This document shows positions 25,122-35,357 of a DNA stretch of 64,000 nucleotides, in pieces. Below the pieces are notes generated by a model, which saw nothing but the letters and a program-made list of their open reading frames with translations, did no database searches and was not told the origin of the DNA. This DNA is from Phycisphaera sp. Lineage in GTDB: Bacteria > Planctomycetota > Phycisphaerae > Phycisphaerales > SM1A02. The position numbers were made by a program, and so were the translations under genes. How positions within the stretch are numbered: position 1 is the first letter of the stretch; each line of letters begins with the position of its first letter. The stretch spans positions 1 to 64,000 of the forward strand of contig WGMP01000028.1 in the NCBI GenBank assembly GCA_016124975.1, read 5' to 3'.

Positions 25122-26411
25122 GTGCCCGAACGCCGCGCCCCCAGCGCCCTCTCGGCCTTGTCCGAGCGTCCCGACACGCGCGATGCGGCGCGCGAGGTGG
25201 CGACGGTGCTTCGAGGCGGCATGATCGTGCGGCCCGACCTCCTCGTGGTGTTCGGGTCGTTTCACCATCGGGCGCTGTTCTCGGACGCGCTCGACATCCT
25301 GCGTGCCGAGCTCCATCCAGCGCACCTCCTCGCATCGACGGCGCGCGCCGTGATCGGCGCCACGCTCCACGAGGGGCGCTCGTCGCCCGCGATCGGCATC
25401 GATGGCCGCGCGGCGTTCGGCGCGCTCGCCCTCTCGCTTCCCGGCGTGGTGGCAAGACCGTTCTGGTTCGACATCGTCGACGGACCTCCCGCGGTGTGGA
25501 CGACCGAGTTCGTCCGCTCACGCGTCGCGCTTGCGCCCGATGTCTCCGACGCGTTCGGCCCGCTCGCGCATGCAGGCGCCCTGCTCGTCGCCGATCCGTT
25601 CTCGATCCACGCGGGCCTCGCCGCGAAAGCGATCGACGAGGCCGCGGGCAGGGCGGGCGCGCGCATCGTTGGCGCGCTGGCAAGCGGCGCGAGCCACGCG
25701 GGGCTCAATGTGCTCGCCGCCGACAGGCGCGTGGCGCACATGGGGCTCGTCGGACTGAGCCTCTTCGGCGACCTCTCGCTCGACATCGTCCACGCGCAAG
25801 GAACGCGCGCGGTGGGCCGTCCGCTCGTGGTCACCCGCGCGAAAGGCAGCGAAATCAGCGAACTCGGCGGGCGGCCCGCGCTCGAGGTCGCGCAGGAGCT
25901 CCTCGACTCCCTCGACGAGCGCGACCGCACGCTCTTCGCGCGCGGAGTCCTCGTCGGCGTCGCGCTCGACGCCTCGCGGCCGAGGCTTGGACGGGGCGAC
26001 TTCCTCGTGCGGCCGCTGCGCACGGTCGACGAGCGGCGGAAGTCGCTGCTTCTCGGCGACGCGATCCAGACGGGCGCGACCGTCCAGTTTCATCTCGACG
26101 ACCCAAGCGCAGCCGCGGACGACCTGGCGATGCTTCTCGACGCGGAGTCGCTGCGCGAACCGCCTGTCGCGGCGCTCGTCTTCCACGGGAACCGCGTGGC
26201 GCCCGCAGCGGACGAGGATGGGGCCGTCGTTCCGGTGCTGGCGACGCTGTCGCGTCGGCTCGGGCCGATCCCGCTCGTCGGGCTCGAGAGCGGAGGCGAA
26301 CTCGCGCCGCTCCGCGGGCAGACGCCGCTCGCGGGACGCACCACCGCGATCGTCCTCGTCCGCGCTGGGCGGACGCCGCGAGCGCGCGCGTCACCACAGC
26401 CGCCTGCATGA
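25122..26411 (+). CDS. FIST-domain sensor protein
   Basis: A 429-aa protein with FIST_N (about residues 10-235, with PDLLVVFGSFHH and ASTARAVIGATLHEG) and FIST_C (about 240-415, with DFLVRPLRTVDE and AALVFHGNR, then PLVGLESGGELAPL). FIST modules bind small ligands, probably amino acids, and feed signalling proteins. Here it stands alone with no kinase or cyclase domain. GTG 25122 puts APSALSALSERPD at the position of the family N-terminus and has TACCCT (25109-25114) seven bases before it. ATG 25056 is less likely. It precedes a GspE/PilB ATPase gene by 41 bases. Confidence 0.83.
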   Translation: MPERRAPSALSALSERPDTRDAAREVATVLRGGMIVRPDLLVVFGSFHHRALFSDALDILRAELHPAHLLASTARAVIGATLHEGRSSPAIGIDGRAAFGALALSLPGVVARPFWFDIVDGPPAVWTTEFVRSRVALAPDVSDAFGPLAHAGALLVADPFSIHAGLAAKAIDEAAGRAGARIVGALASGASHAGLNVLAADRRVAHMGLVGLSLFGDLSLDIVHAQGTRAVGRPLVVTRAKGSEISELGGRPALEVAQELLDSLDERDRTLFARGVLVGVALDASRPRLGRGDFLVRPLRTVDERRKSLLLGDAIQTGATVQFHLDDPSAAADDLAMLLDAESLREPPVAALVFHGNRVAPAADEDGAVVPVLATLSRRLGPIPLVGLESGGELAPLRGQTPLAGRTTAIVLVRAGRTPRARASPQPPA

Positions 26412-26452
26412 TGCGGTTCTCCGCGGGTGACCCTCGCGCTACGCTGTGCCCC

Positions 26453-28129
26453 ATGGCGCTTGGCCCGATCCTTCTCTCGCAGGGGCTCCTCACCGAGGAG
26501 CAGCTCGACGCCGCACGCGCGGAGTCCGCGCGAAGCGGCGAGCGCCTCGAGCAGGCGGCCGCGCGCCTCGGGTTCGCGAGCGCCGAGCAGGCGATGCGCG
26601 CCCTTGCGGCCGAGCTTGACCTCCCGTTCGTGCGGCTCGACGAGGCGGAGATCGACGAGGAGGCCGTGCGCCTCGTGCCCCCGCGCATGGTCTTCCGCCT
26701 GCGGGCGCTCCCGATCCGCCGCGAAGGCGGCGCGCTCCTCGTGGCGACGAGCGACCCGCTCCGTCTCGACGGCTTCGAGCAGATCCGCGTGGCCGCGGGG
26801 CTTCCCGTGCGCCTTGCGGTCGCCGAGGACCACGACCTCGGCTCGCAGATCCGCGCGCGCTTCGGCGTCGCGGGAGATGTGCTCGAGGCCCTCGGCGCGG
26901 GCGCGCCGTCCGCAAGCGAACTGCGCGCGGAGGCCGCCGACTCAGACGACGCAGGCTCGGCGAGCGAGGCGAGCGTGGTCCGGCTCGTGAACGACCTCCT
27001 CTTCGAGGCGATCCGCGAGCGCGCGACCGACATCCACATCGAGCCCTACGAGCGCGAGCTCGCCGTCCGCTACAGGATCGACGGCGTGATGACCGACGCG
27101 GGCGTGCCGCCCGCGATCCACCGCTTCCGCAACGCGATCACGAGCCGCCTCAAGATCATGGCGAACCTCAACATCGCGGAGAAGCGGCGCCCGCAGGACG
27201 GCCGCATCACGCTGCGCCACAAAGGCCAGGAATACGACCTCCGTCTCTCCGTGATCCCCATGCTCTATGGCGAGGGGATCGTGCTGCGCATCCTCGCGAA
27301 GAGCGCGGTCCTCGCGGGCCTCGACGAACTCGGCATGCCCGCGCGCATCCTCGAGCCGTGGTGCTCGCTCGTCTCGCGCCCCCACGGCATCGTCCTCGTC
27401 ACGGGCCCGACGGGAAGCGGCAAGTCGACGACGCTCTATGCCTCGCTGCGACGCATCGTTTCCGGCGAGGTGAAGGCGATCACGGTCGAGGATCCCGTCG
27501 AGTACCACGTGCCCGGGGTCAACCAGATCCAGGTGAACCACCAGGTCGGGCTCGACTTCGCGAGCGGACTCCGCGCGATCCTCCGCCACGACCCAGACAT
27601 CATCATGATCGGCGAGATCCGCGACGCAGAGACCGCGAACGCGGCCGTGCAGGCGTCGCTCACGGGCCACCTCGTGCTCTCGACCCTCCACACGAACGAC
27701 GCGGCGGGCGCCGCCACGCGCCTCCTCGACATGGGCGTCGAGCCGTTCCTCGTCGCGAGCACGCTCGAGGGCGTGCTCGCGCAGCGTCTGCTCCGACGCG
27801 TCTGCCGCCAATGCAGCGTCACGCGTCCACCCCACGCGGGCGAACTCCCCGATGGCTTCACCGCGGGGCCCGACGGACTCGTGGCCGAGGCCGTGGGCTG
27901 CCGCGATTGCCGCAACTCGGGCTTCAGGGGGCGCATCGGCTGCTACGAGCTCCTCGAGCTCGACGACGCCTCGCGGGCGGAACTCATGCGCAGGGCAAGC
28001 AGCACGGCGCTTGCGAAGGCCGCGCAGGCCGCTGGCCGCCTCGCCACGCTGCGCGAGGCCGCCGCGGCGCTGGTCGCGGCGCGCGTGACGACGCCAGCCG
28101 AAGCGGTCGCCTCCGTGAAGACGGCCTGA
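26453..28129 (+). CDS. GspE/PilB-type secretion or pilus ATPase
   Basis: A 558-aa hexameric traffic ATPase. Residues about 1-150 form a MshEN-like N-domain (LLSQGLLTEEQLDAARAES). The core has TDIHIEPYE, Walker A TGPTGSGKST (about residue 320), the Asp box ITVEDPVEY, Walker B DIIMIGEIRDAET and the His box LVLSTLHTNDA. A C-terminal zinc motif, CRQC...CRDC, completes the type. No pilin, inner-membrane or secretin partners are in the window, so type II secretion versus type IV pilus cannot be settled. ATG 26453 sits seven bases after TACGCT (26440-26445). Confidence 0.9.
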   Translation: MALGPILLSQGLLTEEQLDAARAESARSGERLEQAAARLGFASAEQAMRALAAELDLPFVRLDEAEIDEEAVRLVPPRMVFRLRALPIRREGGALLVATSDPLRLDGFEQIRVAAGLPVRLAVAEDHDLGSQIRARFGVAGDVLEALGAGAPSASELRAEAADSDDAGSASEASVVRLVNDLLFEAIRERATDIHIEPYERELAVRYRIDGVMTDAGVPPAIHRFRNAITSRLKIMANLNIAEKRRPQDGRITLRHKGQEYDLRLSVIPMLYGEGIVLRILAKSAVLAGLDELGMPARILEPWCSLVSRPHGIVLVTGPTGSGKSTTLYASLRRIVSGEVKAITVEDPVEYHVPGVNQIQVNHQVGLDFASGLRAILRHDPDIIMIGEIRDAETANAAVQASLTGHLVLSTLHTNDAAGAATRLLDMGVEPFLVASTLEGVLAQRLLRRVCRQCSVTRPPHAGELPDGFTAGPDGLVAEAVGCRDCRNSGFRGRIGCYELLELDDASRAELMRRASSTALAKAAQAAGRLATLREAAAALVAARVTTPAEAVASVKTA

Positions 28130-28177
28130 CCCGACGGAGCCCCCGCAGGCCCTCGTGGCCCCCCGCCTCCCTTCGGA

Positions 28178-28206
28178 TTGACGGCGGCGAGGAAAGACCC
28201 GATACT
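28178..28206 (+). promoter_or_regulatory. Strong sigma-70-like promoter
   Basis: TTGACG (28178-28183), a 17-base spacer and GATACT (28201-28206). This is the best -35/-10 pair I see in the window, 37 bases before ATG 28244, which has GGAG upstream, a conventional leadered start. It would drive the unit running to 31868. Confidence 0.65.
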
Positions 28207-28243
28207 CCGCGCCTCGGGCCTTGGGCCCATGGAGATTCCGCTG

Positions 28244-29599
28244 ATGTCGTCCCGATCTTCCACTGGCGTGATCGTTGCTCTGGTGGTCTTTGTCGTCCTG
28301 AGCATCGCGCTGCTGGCGCTTTCGATCGTCCTTTACACCGGCCGAACCGCCGCGGAACAGAAGGAGAGCGAGGCCAGGGCCGAGCTCAACTCCTACATCA
28401 ACGCGGAGCAGCGCGGCCGCAGCGACGCCCAGGCCATGAAGGCGAATGCGGGCGCGGAGAGCCTCTACGGCTACATGACCGAGCAGCAGGCGCAGATCGC
28501 CCAGTTCGTCACGGGCGACCGCTCGGCGAACCTCGACAAGATGCGCACCGACCTCGGCCTCGGCGCCGACGAGACCGTCCGCAACGCCATGCGCCGCGTC
28601 TCGCAGGAGCGAGACGCCCGCACGCAGGAGGCCAACAGCCTCAAGACCCGCGTCGCGGACCTCGGCAAGGAGATCGACGCCCTCAAGGGCCAGATCGCGG
28701 CCGCCGAGAAGGCGCGCCAGGAAGCCGTCGCCGCGGTCACCGCGTCGATCGCCTCCTACCGCGACGCAGGCGACAACTACCGCAGCGAGTTCGACCAGGC
28801 CATGGGCGCCCTCGAGGCGACCCGCGCCGACAACGAGGCCCGCTTCAACTCGCGCGTCGCCCAGCTTGAGAGCGAGATCGACGGCCTCCGCTCGGAGCGC
28901 TCGGTCCTCTTCGCCCGCATCGACTCGCTCCAGCGCAAGGTCGAGGCGACCGCGACCCGCGCCGCCAACCCCGCCACGCTTGTCGATGCGCGCGTCGTCG
29001 ACTTCGACGCGAGCACGGGCACGATCTTCATCGACATCGGCTCGAACAAGCGCGTCGTCCCCGGCATGACCTTCGAGGTCTTCGACGACGCCGCCGCGAT
29101 CATGGCCGCCGCCGACAGCGAGTCGCGCGGCAAGGCAAGCGTGCAGGTCATCAAGGTCGGCGAGTCGACCTCGACCTGCCGCGTCATCCGCGGTTCGGCG
29201 AGCCGCCCCGTCCTCCGCGACGATGTCCTCGCGAACGCGGTGTTCAACCCTGACTACCGCTTCAAGTTCATGGTGCACGGCAAGTTCGACGCCAACGGCG
29301 ACGGACGCGCCACGGACGCCGAAGGCGACTACCTGCGCAGCCGTGTCGTCGAGTGGGGTGGCGAGGTCGTCGAGGGCGATTCGCTCGCGGGCGACATCGA
29401 CTTCCTCGTCCTCGGCGTGCAGCCCCCGATGCCCGCCCCGCTTCCCTCGGACGCGACGGAGGCGCAGACGCTCTCCTACACCGAGCAGCGTGCTGCGCGC
29501 GAGCTCTACGACTCGCTCTTCCGCAACGCCTCGGACGCGCAGATCCCCGTCCTCAACTGGACGCGCTTCGAGGCGCTCACCGGAACGGTGAACCGCTGA
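28244..29599 (+). CDS. Membrane-anchored coiled-coil protein with BRCT-like C-terminal region
   Basis: A 451-aa protein. One N-terminal membrane helix (about residues 8-32) is followed by a long coiled coil (about 40-235; heptad-rich ARTQEANSLKTRVADLGKEI). A beta-rich section comes next (about 245-330; VDARVVDFDASTGTIFIDIG), then a stretch with an EF-hand/dockerin-like loop DANGDGRATDAE. The region VEWGGEVVEGDSLAGDIDFL after it resembles a BRCT fold (GG followed by DFLVLG). Start ATG 28244 has GGAG upstream; ATG 28229 is possible. It has its own promoter and heads an operon with an LpxL-like enzyme. No known function; a cell-envelope scaffold is my guess. Confidence 0.75.
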   Translation: MSSRSSTGVIVALVVFVVLSIALLALSIVLYTGRTAAEQKESEARAELNSYINAEQRGRSDAQAMKANAGAESLYGYMTEQQAQIAQFVTGDRSANLDKMRTDLGLGADETVRNAMRRVSQERDARTQEANSLKTRVADLGKEIDALKGQIAAAEKARQEAVAAVTASIASYRDAGDNYRSEFDQAMGALEATRADNEARFNSRVAQLESEIDGLRSERSVLFARIDSLQRKVEATATRAANPATLVDARVVDFDASTGTIFIDIGSNKRVVPGMTFEVFDDAAAIMAAADSESRGKASVQVIKVGESTSTCRVIRGSASRPVLRDDVLANAVFNPDYRFKFMVHGKFDANGDGRATDAEGDYLRSRVVEWGGEVVEGDSLAGDIDFLVLGVQPPMPAPLPSDATEAQTLSYTEQRAARELYDSLFRNASDAQIPVLNWTRFEALTGTVNR

Positions 29600-29615
29600 G
29601 CGCGGGGCTCGCCCC

Positions 29616-30686
29616 GTGACACGCGCAGCCGAACTCACGCAGTACGCGGCGGCCAGAACGGTCGCCGCGCTGCTTTCCCCGTTCGATCCGGACCAGAACC
29701 TCGAGACCGCGCGCACCGTCGGGCGGCTCTACGCGCACTTCTCGAAGCGCCGGCGCGAGCGCGCGCGGCTCGGAGTGGCGCGCGCGCTGCCCGACCTCTC
29801 CGAGGATCTCCAGCGGCGGATCGTCGCGGAGTCGATCGGCCACATGTTCGGGCTGTTCATGGTCGACGCCTTCGCGATGCCCGACCGCGTGGGCCACGAG
29901 AACTGGCACGAGCGCGTGCGGCTTGGCAATGTCGGGCGCGCGATGAAGCACCTGACGAGCGACCGCCCCGCGATCTTCGTCACGGGCCATGTCGGGAACT
30001 GGGAGATCCTCGGCTATGTGCTCGCGCTCGTCGGATTCCGCATGACGGCGCTCGCGCGGCCGCTCGCGAACCGCCCCCTGAACGACTGGCTCCTCGGCGT
30101 GCGGCAGAAGTCGGGCCTCAAGGTCATCACCAAGTGGGGCGCGACCGACGAGGTGCAGAAGGTGATCGAGTCGGGCGGAAAGGTCGGCTTCATCGCCGAC
30201 CAGAACGCGGGCGAGGACGGTCTCTTCGTGCCGTTCTTCTCACGCCTCGCCTCGACCTACAAGTCGATCCCCCTCCTCGCGCTGCGCTACCAGATCCCCG
30301 TCGTCTGCGGCTACGCGCGGAGGCTCGACGGCGCGTTCCGCTACGAGCTTCGCGTGACCGATGTGATCGAGCCCGAGGAATGGGCGAACGAGGAGGACCC
30401 TGTCTTCTTCGTCGGTGCGCGGTTCAACAGGGCGATCGAGTGGATGATCCGCGAGAGCCCCGAGCAGTACCTGTGGGTCCACCGCCGGTGGAACTCGCGC
30501 CCGAAGCACGAGCGCGAGGGGAAGCCCCTGCCGGACCGCCTCGCGCGGCGCATCGGGGCCCTGCCGTGGATGACGCCCGAACTCCTCGCGGAGCTCGCCA
30601 AGCCGATCGACGCCCCCGTCGAACCCGCCGCACTTCGCCTCGCGGGCGCTCCGCGGGCGCTCGACCCCCGCTACCGTGTCGGCTGA
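29616..30686 (+). CDS. LpxL/HtrB-family lipid A acyltransferase
   Basis: A 356-aa member of the lipid A biosynthesis acyltransferase family, which transfers secondary acyl chains to Kdo-lipid A at the inner membrane. The catalytic HX4(D/E) motif is TGHVGNWE (about residue 127), followed by LARPLANRPLND and GFIADQNAGEDG, which matches the family FPDQ-like block, and WVHRRWNSRP near the C-terminus. Start GTG 29616 lies 16 bases after the upstream stop. With kdsC, the LptC/A-like gene and lptB it supports a true LPS pathway. The acyl donor is unknown. Confidence 0.85.
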   Translation: MTRAAELTQYAAARTVAALLSPFDPDQNLETARTVGRLYAHFSKRRRERARLGVARALPDLSEDLQRRIVAESIGHMFGLFMVDAFAMPDRVGHENWHERVRLGNVGRAMKHLTSDRPAIFVTGHVGNWEILGYVLALVGFRMTALARPLANRPLNDWLLGVRQKSGLKVITKWGATDEVQKVIESGGKVGFIADQNAGEDGLFVPFFSRLASTYKSIPLLALRYQIPVVCGYARRLDGAFRYELRVTDVIEPEEWANEEDPVFFVGARFNRAIEWMIRESPEQYLWVHRRWNSRPKHEREGKPLPDRLARRIGALPWMTPELLAELAKPIDAPVEPAALRLAGAPRALDPRYRVG

Positions 30687-30699
30687 CGACGGGGCCCGC

Positions 30700-31104
30700 A
30701 TGCCGAACCGCTTCTCCAACCGCACCATCGCGATCGTCGACGACGACCCCGACATCCTGCAGTCGATGGAACTCGCGTTCCGTCACGAGGGCGCGCATGT
30801 GCTGACCGCGACCGATGGTCTCGGCGCGCTCCACATCGTGCGCGAGTCGCGTCCAGCGCTTCTCGTCCTCGACATGATGCTCCCGCGCAGCTCGGGTCTT
30901 CTCGTCCTCGAGAAGATGCAGGAAGAGGGAATCGTCCTCCCGGTCGTGATGGTGACCGCGAACCAGGGTCGGCGCCACCGCGAGTTCGCGCTCGGCGTGG
31001 GCGCGAAGCGCTATCTGTTCAAGCCCGTGTCGCTCGTCCGGCTGCTCGAGGCTGCGGAAGAACTTCTCCGCGAGCCCGGTGGCCAGGCCGCAACCCCTGC
31101 CTGA
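30700..31104 (+). CDS. Single-domain response regulator receiver
   Basis: A 134-aa CheY-like protein. The acidic pocket is IVDDDPD (about residue 12), the phospho-acceptor is the Asp in LLVLDMMLP (about 57), with a Thr in MVTANQG and the conserved Lys in LFKPVSL. No output domain follows. ATG 30700 is chosen; GTG 30676 would overlap the upstream gene by 11 bases. No histidine kinase is adjacent. Its operon position beside an acyltransferase gives no clear hint of its partner. Confidence 0.85.
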   Translation: MPNRFSNRTIAIVDDDPDILQSMELAFRHEGAHVLTATDGLGALHIVRESRPALLVLDMMLPRSSGLLVLEKMQEEGIVLPVVMVTANQGRRHREFALGVGAKRYLFKPVSLVRLLEAAEELLREPGGQAATPA

Positions 31105-31149
31105 CGCCGCAGCGCGATCGGCTATTCTTCGCTCCCGCAAGGGCACGGC

Positions 31150-31547
31150 ATGATCTACACAATCAACAAGATCCGACCGAAGCGCGAGGGAGGCGGACTC
31201 GTTCCGCTTGGTTCTCGCTCGGAGGTCGTTGCCGCGTTCGCGCGCATGAACACGGCGCCCGACGAGGACGGGAGCCGCTTCCTCTACGGCCCCGGGATGC
31301 GCGTCGAGCTCGCGGTCGACCCTTCGCTTCCGAACGCCTCCGCGCGGCGCGCCGCGCCGCAGGCGACCGTGGTCGCCGCAGAGGTGAAGATCGCCGAGGA
31401 AGAACTCTTCGAGATCATGTTCCAAGGCACGCGCACGGAGTTCCCCGGACTCCTCGCCCGCATGATCCGCCGCCACGGCTGGCAGCTCGTGAACCTCGAG
31501 ACGGGATCGTGCTATCCCCCGCCGCCACCCGACGACGAGGACGACTC

Positions 31548-31551
<4 letters not shown>
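31150..31551 (+). CDS. Conserved-looking hypothetical protein
   Basis: A 133-aa protein with a good start (ATG 31150, AAGGG upstream, TATTCT at 31123-31128). It has a compact mixed fold, with MIYTINKIRPKREGGG at the start and EELFEIMFQGTRTEFPG in the second half, and ends in a proline run followed by an acidic tail (PDDEDDS). No domain recognised. Its TGA overlaps the next GTG (GTGA), so the two small proteins are coupled and may work together. Confidence 0.65.
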
Positions 31552-32382
<831 letters not shown>

Positions 32383-32396
32383 GCGCGAGCGGGCCG

Positions 32397-33920
32397 TCAG
32401 GCGGCTGCAGCGTCGGCGGCGCGCTCGGGCGTCAGCTCCCGCACCAGCGCCGCGACCTTGGCGGAGTCCCTGCAGCGCCTGCTCGGGGCGAGCGCTTCGA
32501 GCATCGAGTCGATCCACGCGGCATCCGGGACGGGAAGGCTCCAGATTCGGATGTCGGGGTGGCGTGACTCGCGGATGGTCTCCGCGTCGAGGGCAAGTTC
32601 CTCGAAGAGCTTCTCGCCCGGGCGGGCGCCTGTGTAGCGGACCTCCATCTCGCCGAGGCGCGTGCCTGCGGTCGAAGCCTCCTCGGGGAAGACGGCGGAG
32701 AGGCCGTGCATCTCGATGAAGCGTCGCGCGAGATCGACGACCTTGAACGGCTCGCCCATGTCGAGGACGAACACCTCGCCGCTCGCGGACGAGCGGTCGG
32801 TGAGCGCTGCGGCCTGGATCACGAGCGCGGCCGCCTCGGGGATCGACATGAAGTAGCGCGTCATACGCGGATCGGTGACGGTGACGGGGCCGCCGTCTGC
32901 GATCTGGCGCTTCCAGGTCTCGAGCACGGAGCCCGAGCTCCCGAGGACATTTCCGAAGCGGACGAGCGAGCACGCCGTGCCGCTCGAGCGGTTCACATGC
33001 TGGACATAGAGCTCTGCGAGGCGCTTCGTCGAACCCATGATCGAGGTCGGGTTGACGGCCTTGTCGGAGCTGATGAGGACGAAGCGCTCGGCGCCGACCG
33101 CGACCGCGGCGTCGACGGCGCTCTTCGTGCCGAAGAGGTTGTTGTCGACGGCGAGGCCCGGGTGGTCCTCCATCATCGGCACATGCTTGTGCGCCGCGGC
33201 GTGGAAGACGATGTCCGGCTCCTCCTCGCGGAAGAGGGCGAGCGTCGCCTCGGCGTCGACCACATCGTGGAGCGCGGCGCGGCGCGCGAGGTCTGGGTGC
33301 CGGCGCGCGATCTGGCGGTCGATCTCGAAGAGCGCGTTCTCGCTCCGCTCGACGAGCACGAGCTTGCCAGGGTTGTAGCGGGCGATGATGCGGCAGAGCT
33401 CGCTGCCGATCGAGCCGCCGGCGCCCGTCACGACCACGGTGCGGCCGCCGACGACGGCGCGGATCGCGGGCTCGTCGACGCGGCGTGGTGGGCGGCCGAT
33501 CAGGCGCTGCAGGTCGATGTCGATCTCGGTGCGCGGACCGATGCCCGCAAGCTGGTCGTCGAGCGTCGGCATGAAGCGGTCCGCGATGCCCATGCGGCGG
33601 AGCCGTGTGCGGATCGCAAGCAGAAGCTCCGCCATCGACGCGGGAAGCGTGATGAGGGCGAGCGTTGGGCGTCGCACGGCGCAGATCGTCTCGAGGTCAT
33701 CGAGGACGCCGAGGACGGGTGCCCCGAAGCCGGTGGCGACGAGTCCCTCGGGGCGGGGCGACTCCACCCCGACCTGCACCCTGCCGAGGATCACGGGCGC
33801 ACGGCGCGCGGCGCCGCGCTGGGGCCCAAGCAGGCCAAGCTGCATCTCAAGAAGGTCGCAGGCGGCGCGGGGGCCGATCAGGATGGCGGAGGCGGGAACC
33901 GAGGTCTGGGATCCGTGCAT
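32397..33920 (-). CDS. CapD/FlaA1-type UDP-sugar 4,6-dehydratase without membrane segments
   Basis: A 507-aa nucleotide-sugar dehydratase/epimerase. The N-terminal 150 residues resemble the CoA-binding-like domain of the family, but the usual N-terminal membrane helices are absent. The Rossmann domain begins at VVVTGAGGSIGSELC (about residue 162), with HAAAHKHVPMME, SSDKAVNPTSIMGSTKR (the family M-x-x-x-K in place of Y-x-x-x-K) and the C-terminal TGARPGEKLFEEL. ATG 33920 has AGGAG six bases upstream. It should act on a UDP-HexNAc at the start of surface glycan synthesis. It is divergent from galE. Confidence 0.87.
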   Translation of the reverse strand: MHGSQTSVPASAILIGPRAACDLLEMQLGLLGPQRGAARRAPVILGRVQVGVESPRPEGLVATGFGAPVLGVLDDLETICAVRRPTLALITLPASMAELLLAIRTRLRRMGIADRFMPTLDDQLAGIGPRTEIDIDLQRLIGRPPRRVDEPAIRAVVGGRTVVVTGAGGSIGSELCRIIARYNPGKLVLVERSENALFEIDRQIARRHPDLARRAALHDVVDAEATLALFREEEPDIVFHAAAHKHVPMMEDHPGLAVDNNLFGTKSAVDAAVAVGAERFVLISSDKAVNPTSIMGSTKRLAELYVQHVNRSSGTACSLVRFGNVLGSSGSVLETWKRQIADGGPVTVTDPRMTRYFMSIPEAAALVIQAAALTDRSSASGEVFVLDMGEPFKVVDLARRFIEMHGLSAVFPEEASTAGTRLGEMEVRYTGARPGEKLFEELALDAETIRESRHPDIRIWSLPVPDAAWIDSMLEALAPSRRCRDSAKVAALVRELTPERAADAAAA

Positions 33921-34253
33921 GGGTCACTCCTGACGGTTCGGCCGCGACGGGGAGACGCATCCGAAGCAACCCGGAGGGGTGCCGGAGGCCATCCATGAGC
34001 GTCGTCGGCCGCACTTCGTTCTGTGCGGGCATGTCTCAGAACACACGCCCGCCCGAGGCGGTATCGACACTCTCGGCGTGCGTCTGCAGCCAAATCCAGA
34101 AAGCCTGCCCCAGCCAGGCCGCCAGAGAGGCGCTTCAGCGGCCCCGAACTGGAAAAGCGTGGCCACCCCTTGGTCATTTCTCCGATCAACGAGGCGCCCG
34201 ACGGCGCAGAGGCACGCTCCGCGACCCGCGACGGACCCGACTGTGATCTCACC
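33921..34253. other. 333-bp divergent gap between capD-like and galE genes
   Basis: It holds the SD of the capD-like gene and must carry both promoters. The right half (about 34000-34190) is AT-richer. I see no convincing ORF, riboswitch or strong hairpin. TGTGATCTCACCGTGAC just before galE has partial GTGA/TCAC dyad symmetry. Confidence 0.5.
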
Positions 34254-35333
34254 GTGACGCAAGACCTGCCCACCCGAAACTCGACAGGCGATGCGCGCCC
34301 CCCGAGCCATGTCCTCGTCACGGGAGGCGCGGGCTACATCGGCTCGCACATGGCGCTTGCGCTCCTCGAGCGGGAGCCGTCGACGCGGGTCACGGTCGTC
34401 GACAACCTCCTCCGCGGCCATCGAGGGGCGATCGACGCGCTTGTGAAGGTCGGCGGCGCGCGCCTCCGCTTCGAGCAGATCGACCTGCTCGACACGGCGC
34501 GGCTGACCGCGGCGCTCGTCGCCGATCCGCCCGACGCGGTGCTGCACTTCGCGGCGCTGACCTCTGTTCCCGAGAGCGTGGAGAAGCCGCTCGACTACTT
34601 CCGCACCAACCTCGGCGGCGGGCTGTCGCTCCTCGAGGCGATGCGGGCGGCGGGCGTCTCGCGACTCGTCTTCAGCTCGACCGCCGCAACCTACGGCGAG
34701 CCGGCGCCCGAGTCGATGCCGATCACGGAGTCGACGCCGCAGCGGCCGATCAACCCCTATGGCCTCGCCAAGCTGCAGTTCGAGGATGTGCTGCGCGCGC
34801 AGTGCGCAGCGCCGCGCCAGCCGAAGCCGCTTGCCGCCGTTGCTCTGCGCTACTTCAACGTCGCGGGCGCCGACGCGCTGTGCAGGGTCGGCGAGGACCA
34901 TCGCCCGGAGACCCATCTCGTTCCGATCGCGCTTGAGGTCGCGCTCGGGAAGCGACCGCACCTCACGATCTTCGGCGACGACTACCCGACCCGCGACGGC
35001 ACCTGCATCCGCGACTATGTGCATGTGTCGGACCTCGTCGATGCGCACCTTGCGGCGCTCGGCGCGCTCGAGCCAGGGGCCTTCCGCGCGTGGAACATCG
35101 GGATCGGCCGCGGCCACTCCGTGCGCGAGGTCGTCGAGAGCGTGCGCCGCGTGACGGGCCACGCGATCCCGACCGTCATGGGAACGCGCCGCGCAGGCGA
35201 CCCCGCCGCGCTCTTCGCCGACCCGTCGGCCATCGCGCGCGACCTCGGCTGGACCGCGCGGTTCACCACGCTCGACGCCATGGTCGAGAGCGCGTGGCGC
35301 TGGATGCAGGCGAACCCGCAGGGATATCGCTGA
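34254..35333 (+). CDS. galE: UDP-glucose 4-epimerase
   Basis: A 359-aa short-chain-dehydrogenase-type epimerase that interconverts UDP-Glc and UDP-Gal. NAD-binding VTGGAGYIGSHMA is near residue 22, with HFAALTSVPES, SSTAATYG and catalytic YGLAK (YX3K, about 170), then LRYFNVAGAD and the C-terminal GTRRAGDPAALFAD. GTG 34254 gives a normal length with a 20-residue lead; the frame is open upstream into a poorly coding region. It likely supplies sugars for LPS or surface glycan with the divergent dehydratase. Confidence 0.9.
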   Translation: MTQDLPTRNSTGDARPPSHVLVTGGAGYIGSHMALALLEREPSTRVTVVDNLLRGHRGAIDALVKVGGARLRFEQIDLLDTARLTAALVADPPDAVLHFAALTSVPESVEKPLDYFRTNLGGGLSLLEAMRAAGVSRLVFSSTAATYGEPAPESMPITESTPQRPINPYGLAKLQFEDVLRAQCAAPRQPKPLAAVALRYFNVAGADALCRVGEDHRPETHLVPIALEVALGKRPHLTIFGDDYPTRDGTCIRDYVHVSDLVDAHLAALGALEPGAFRAWNIGIGRGHSVREVVESVRRVTGHAIPTVMGTRRAGDPAALFADPSAIARDLGWTARFTTLDAMVESAWRWMQANPQGYR

Positions 35334-35357
35334 GTCCGCCCGTCGCGCGGGCCTGCG

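Noticed and set aside
24970-25222. Extended N-terminus for rpsT
   Set aside because: S20 homology starts at GTG 24970; the upstream residues are low-quality and overlap the divergent FIST promoter region.
33921-34253. Riboswitch in the capD-galE gap
   Set aside because: I looked for known conserved boxes (c-di-GMP, cobalamin, glycine, SAM) and found none convincing.
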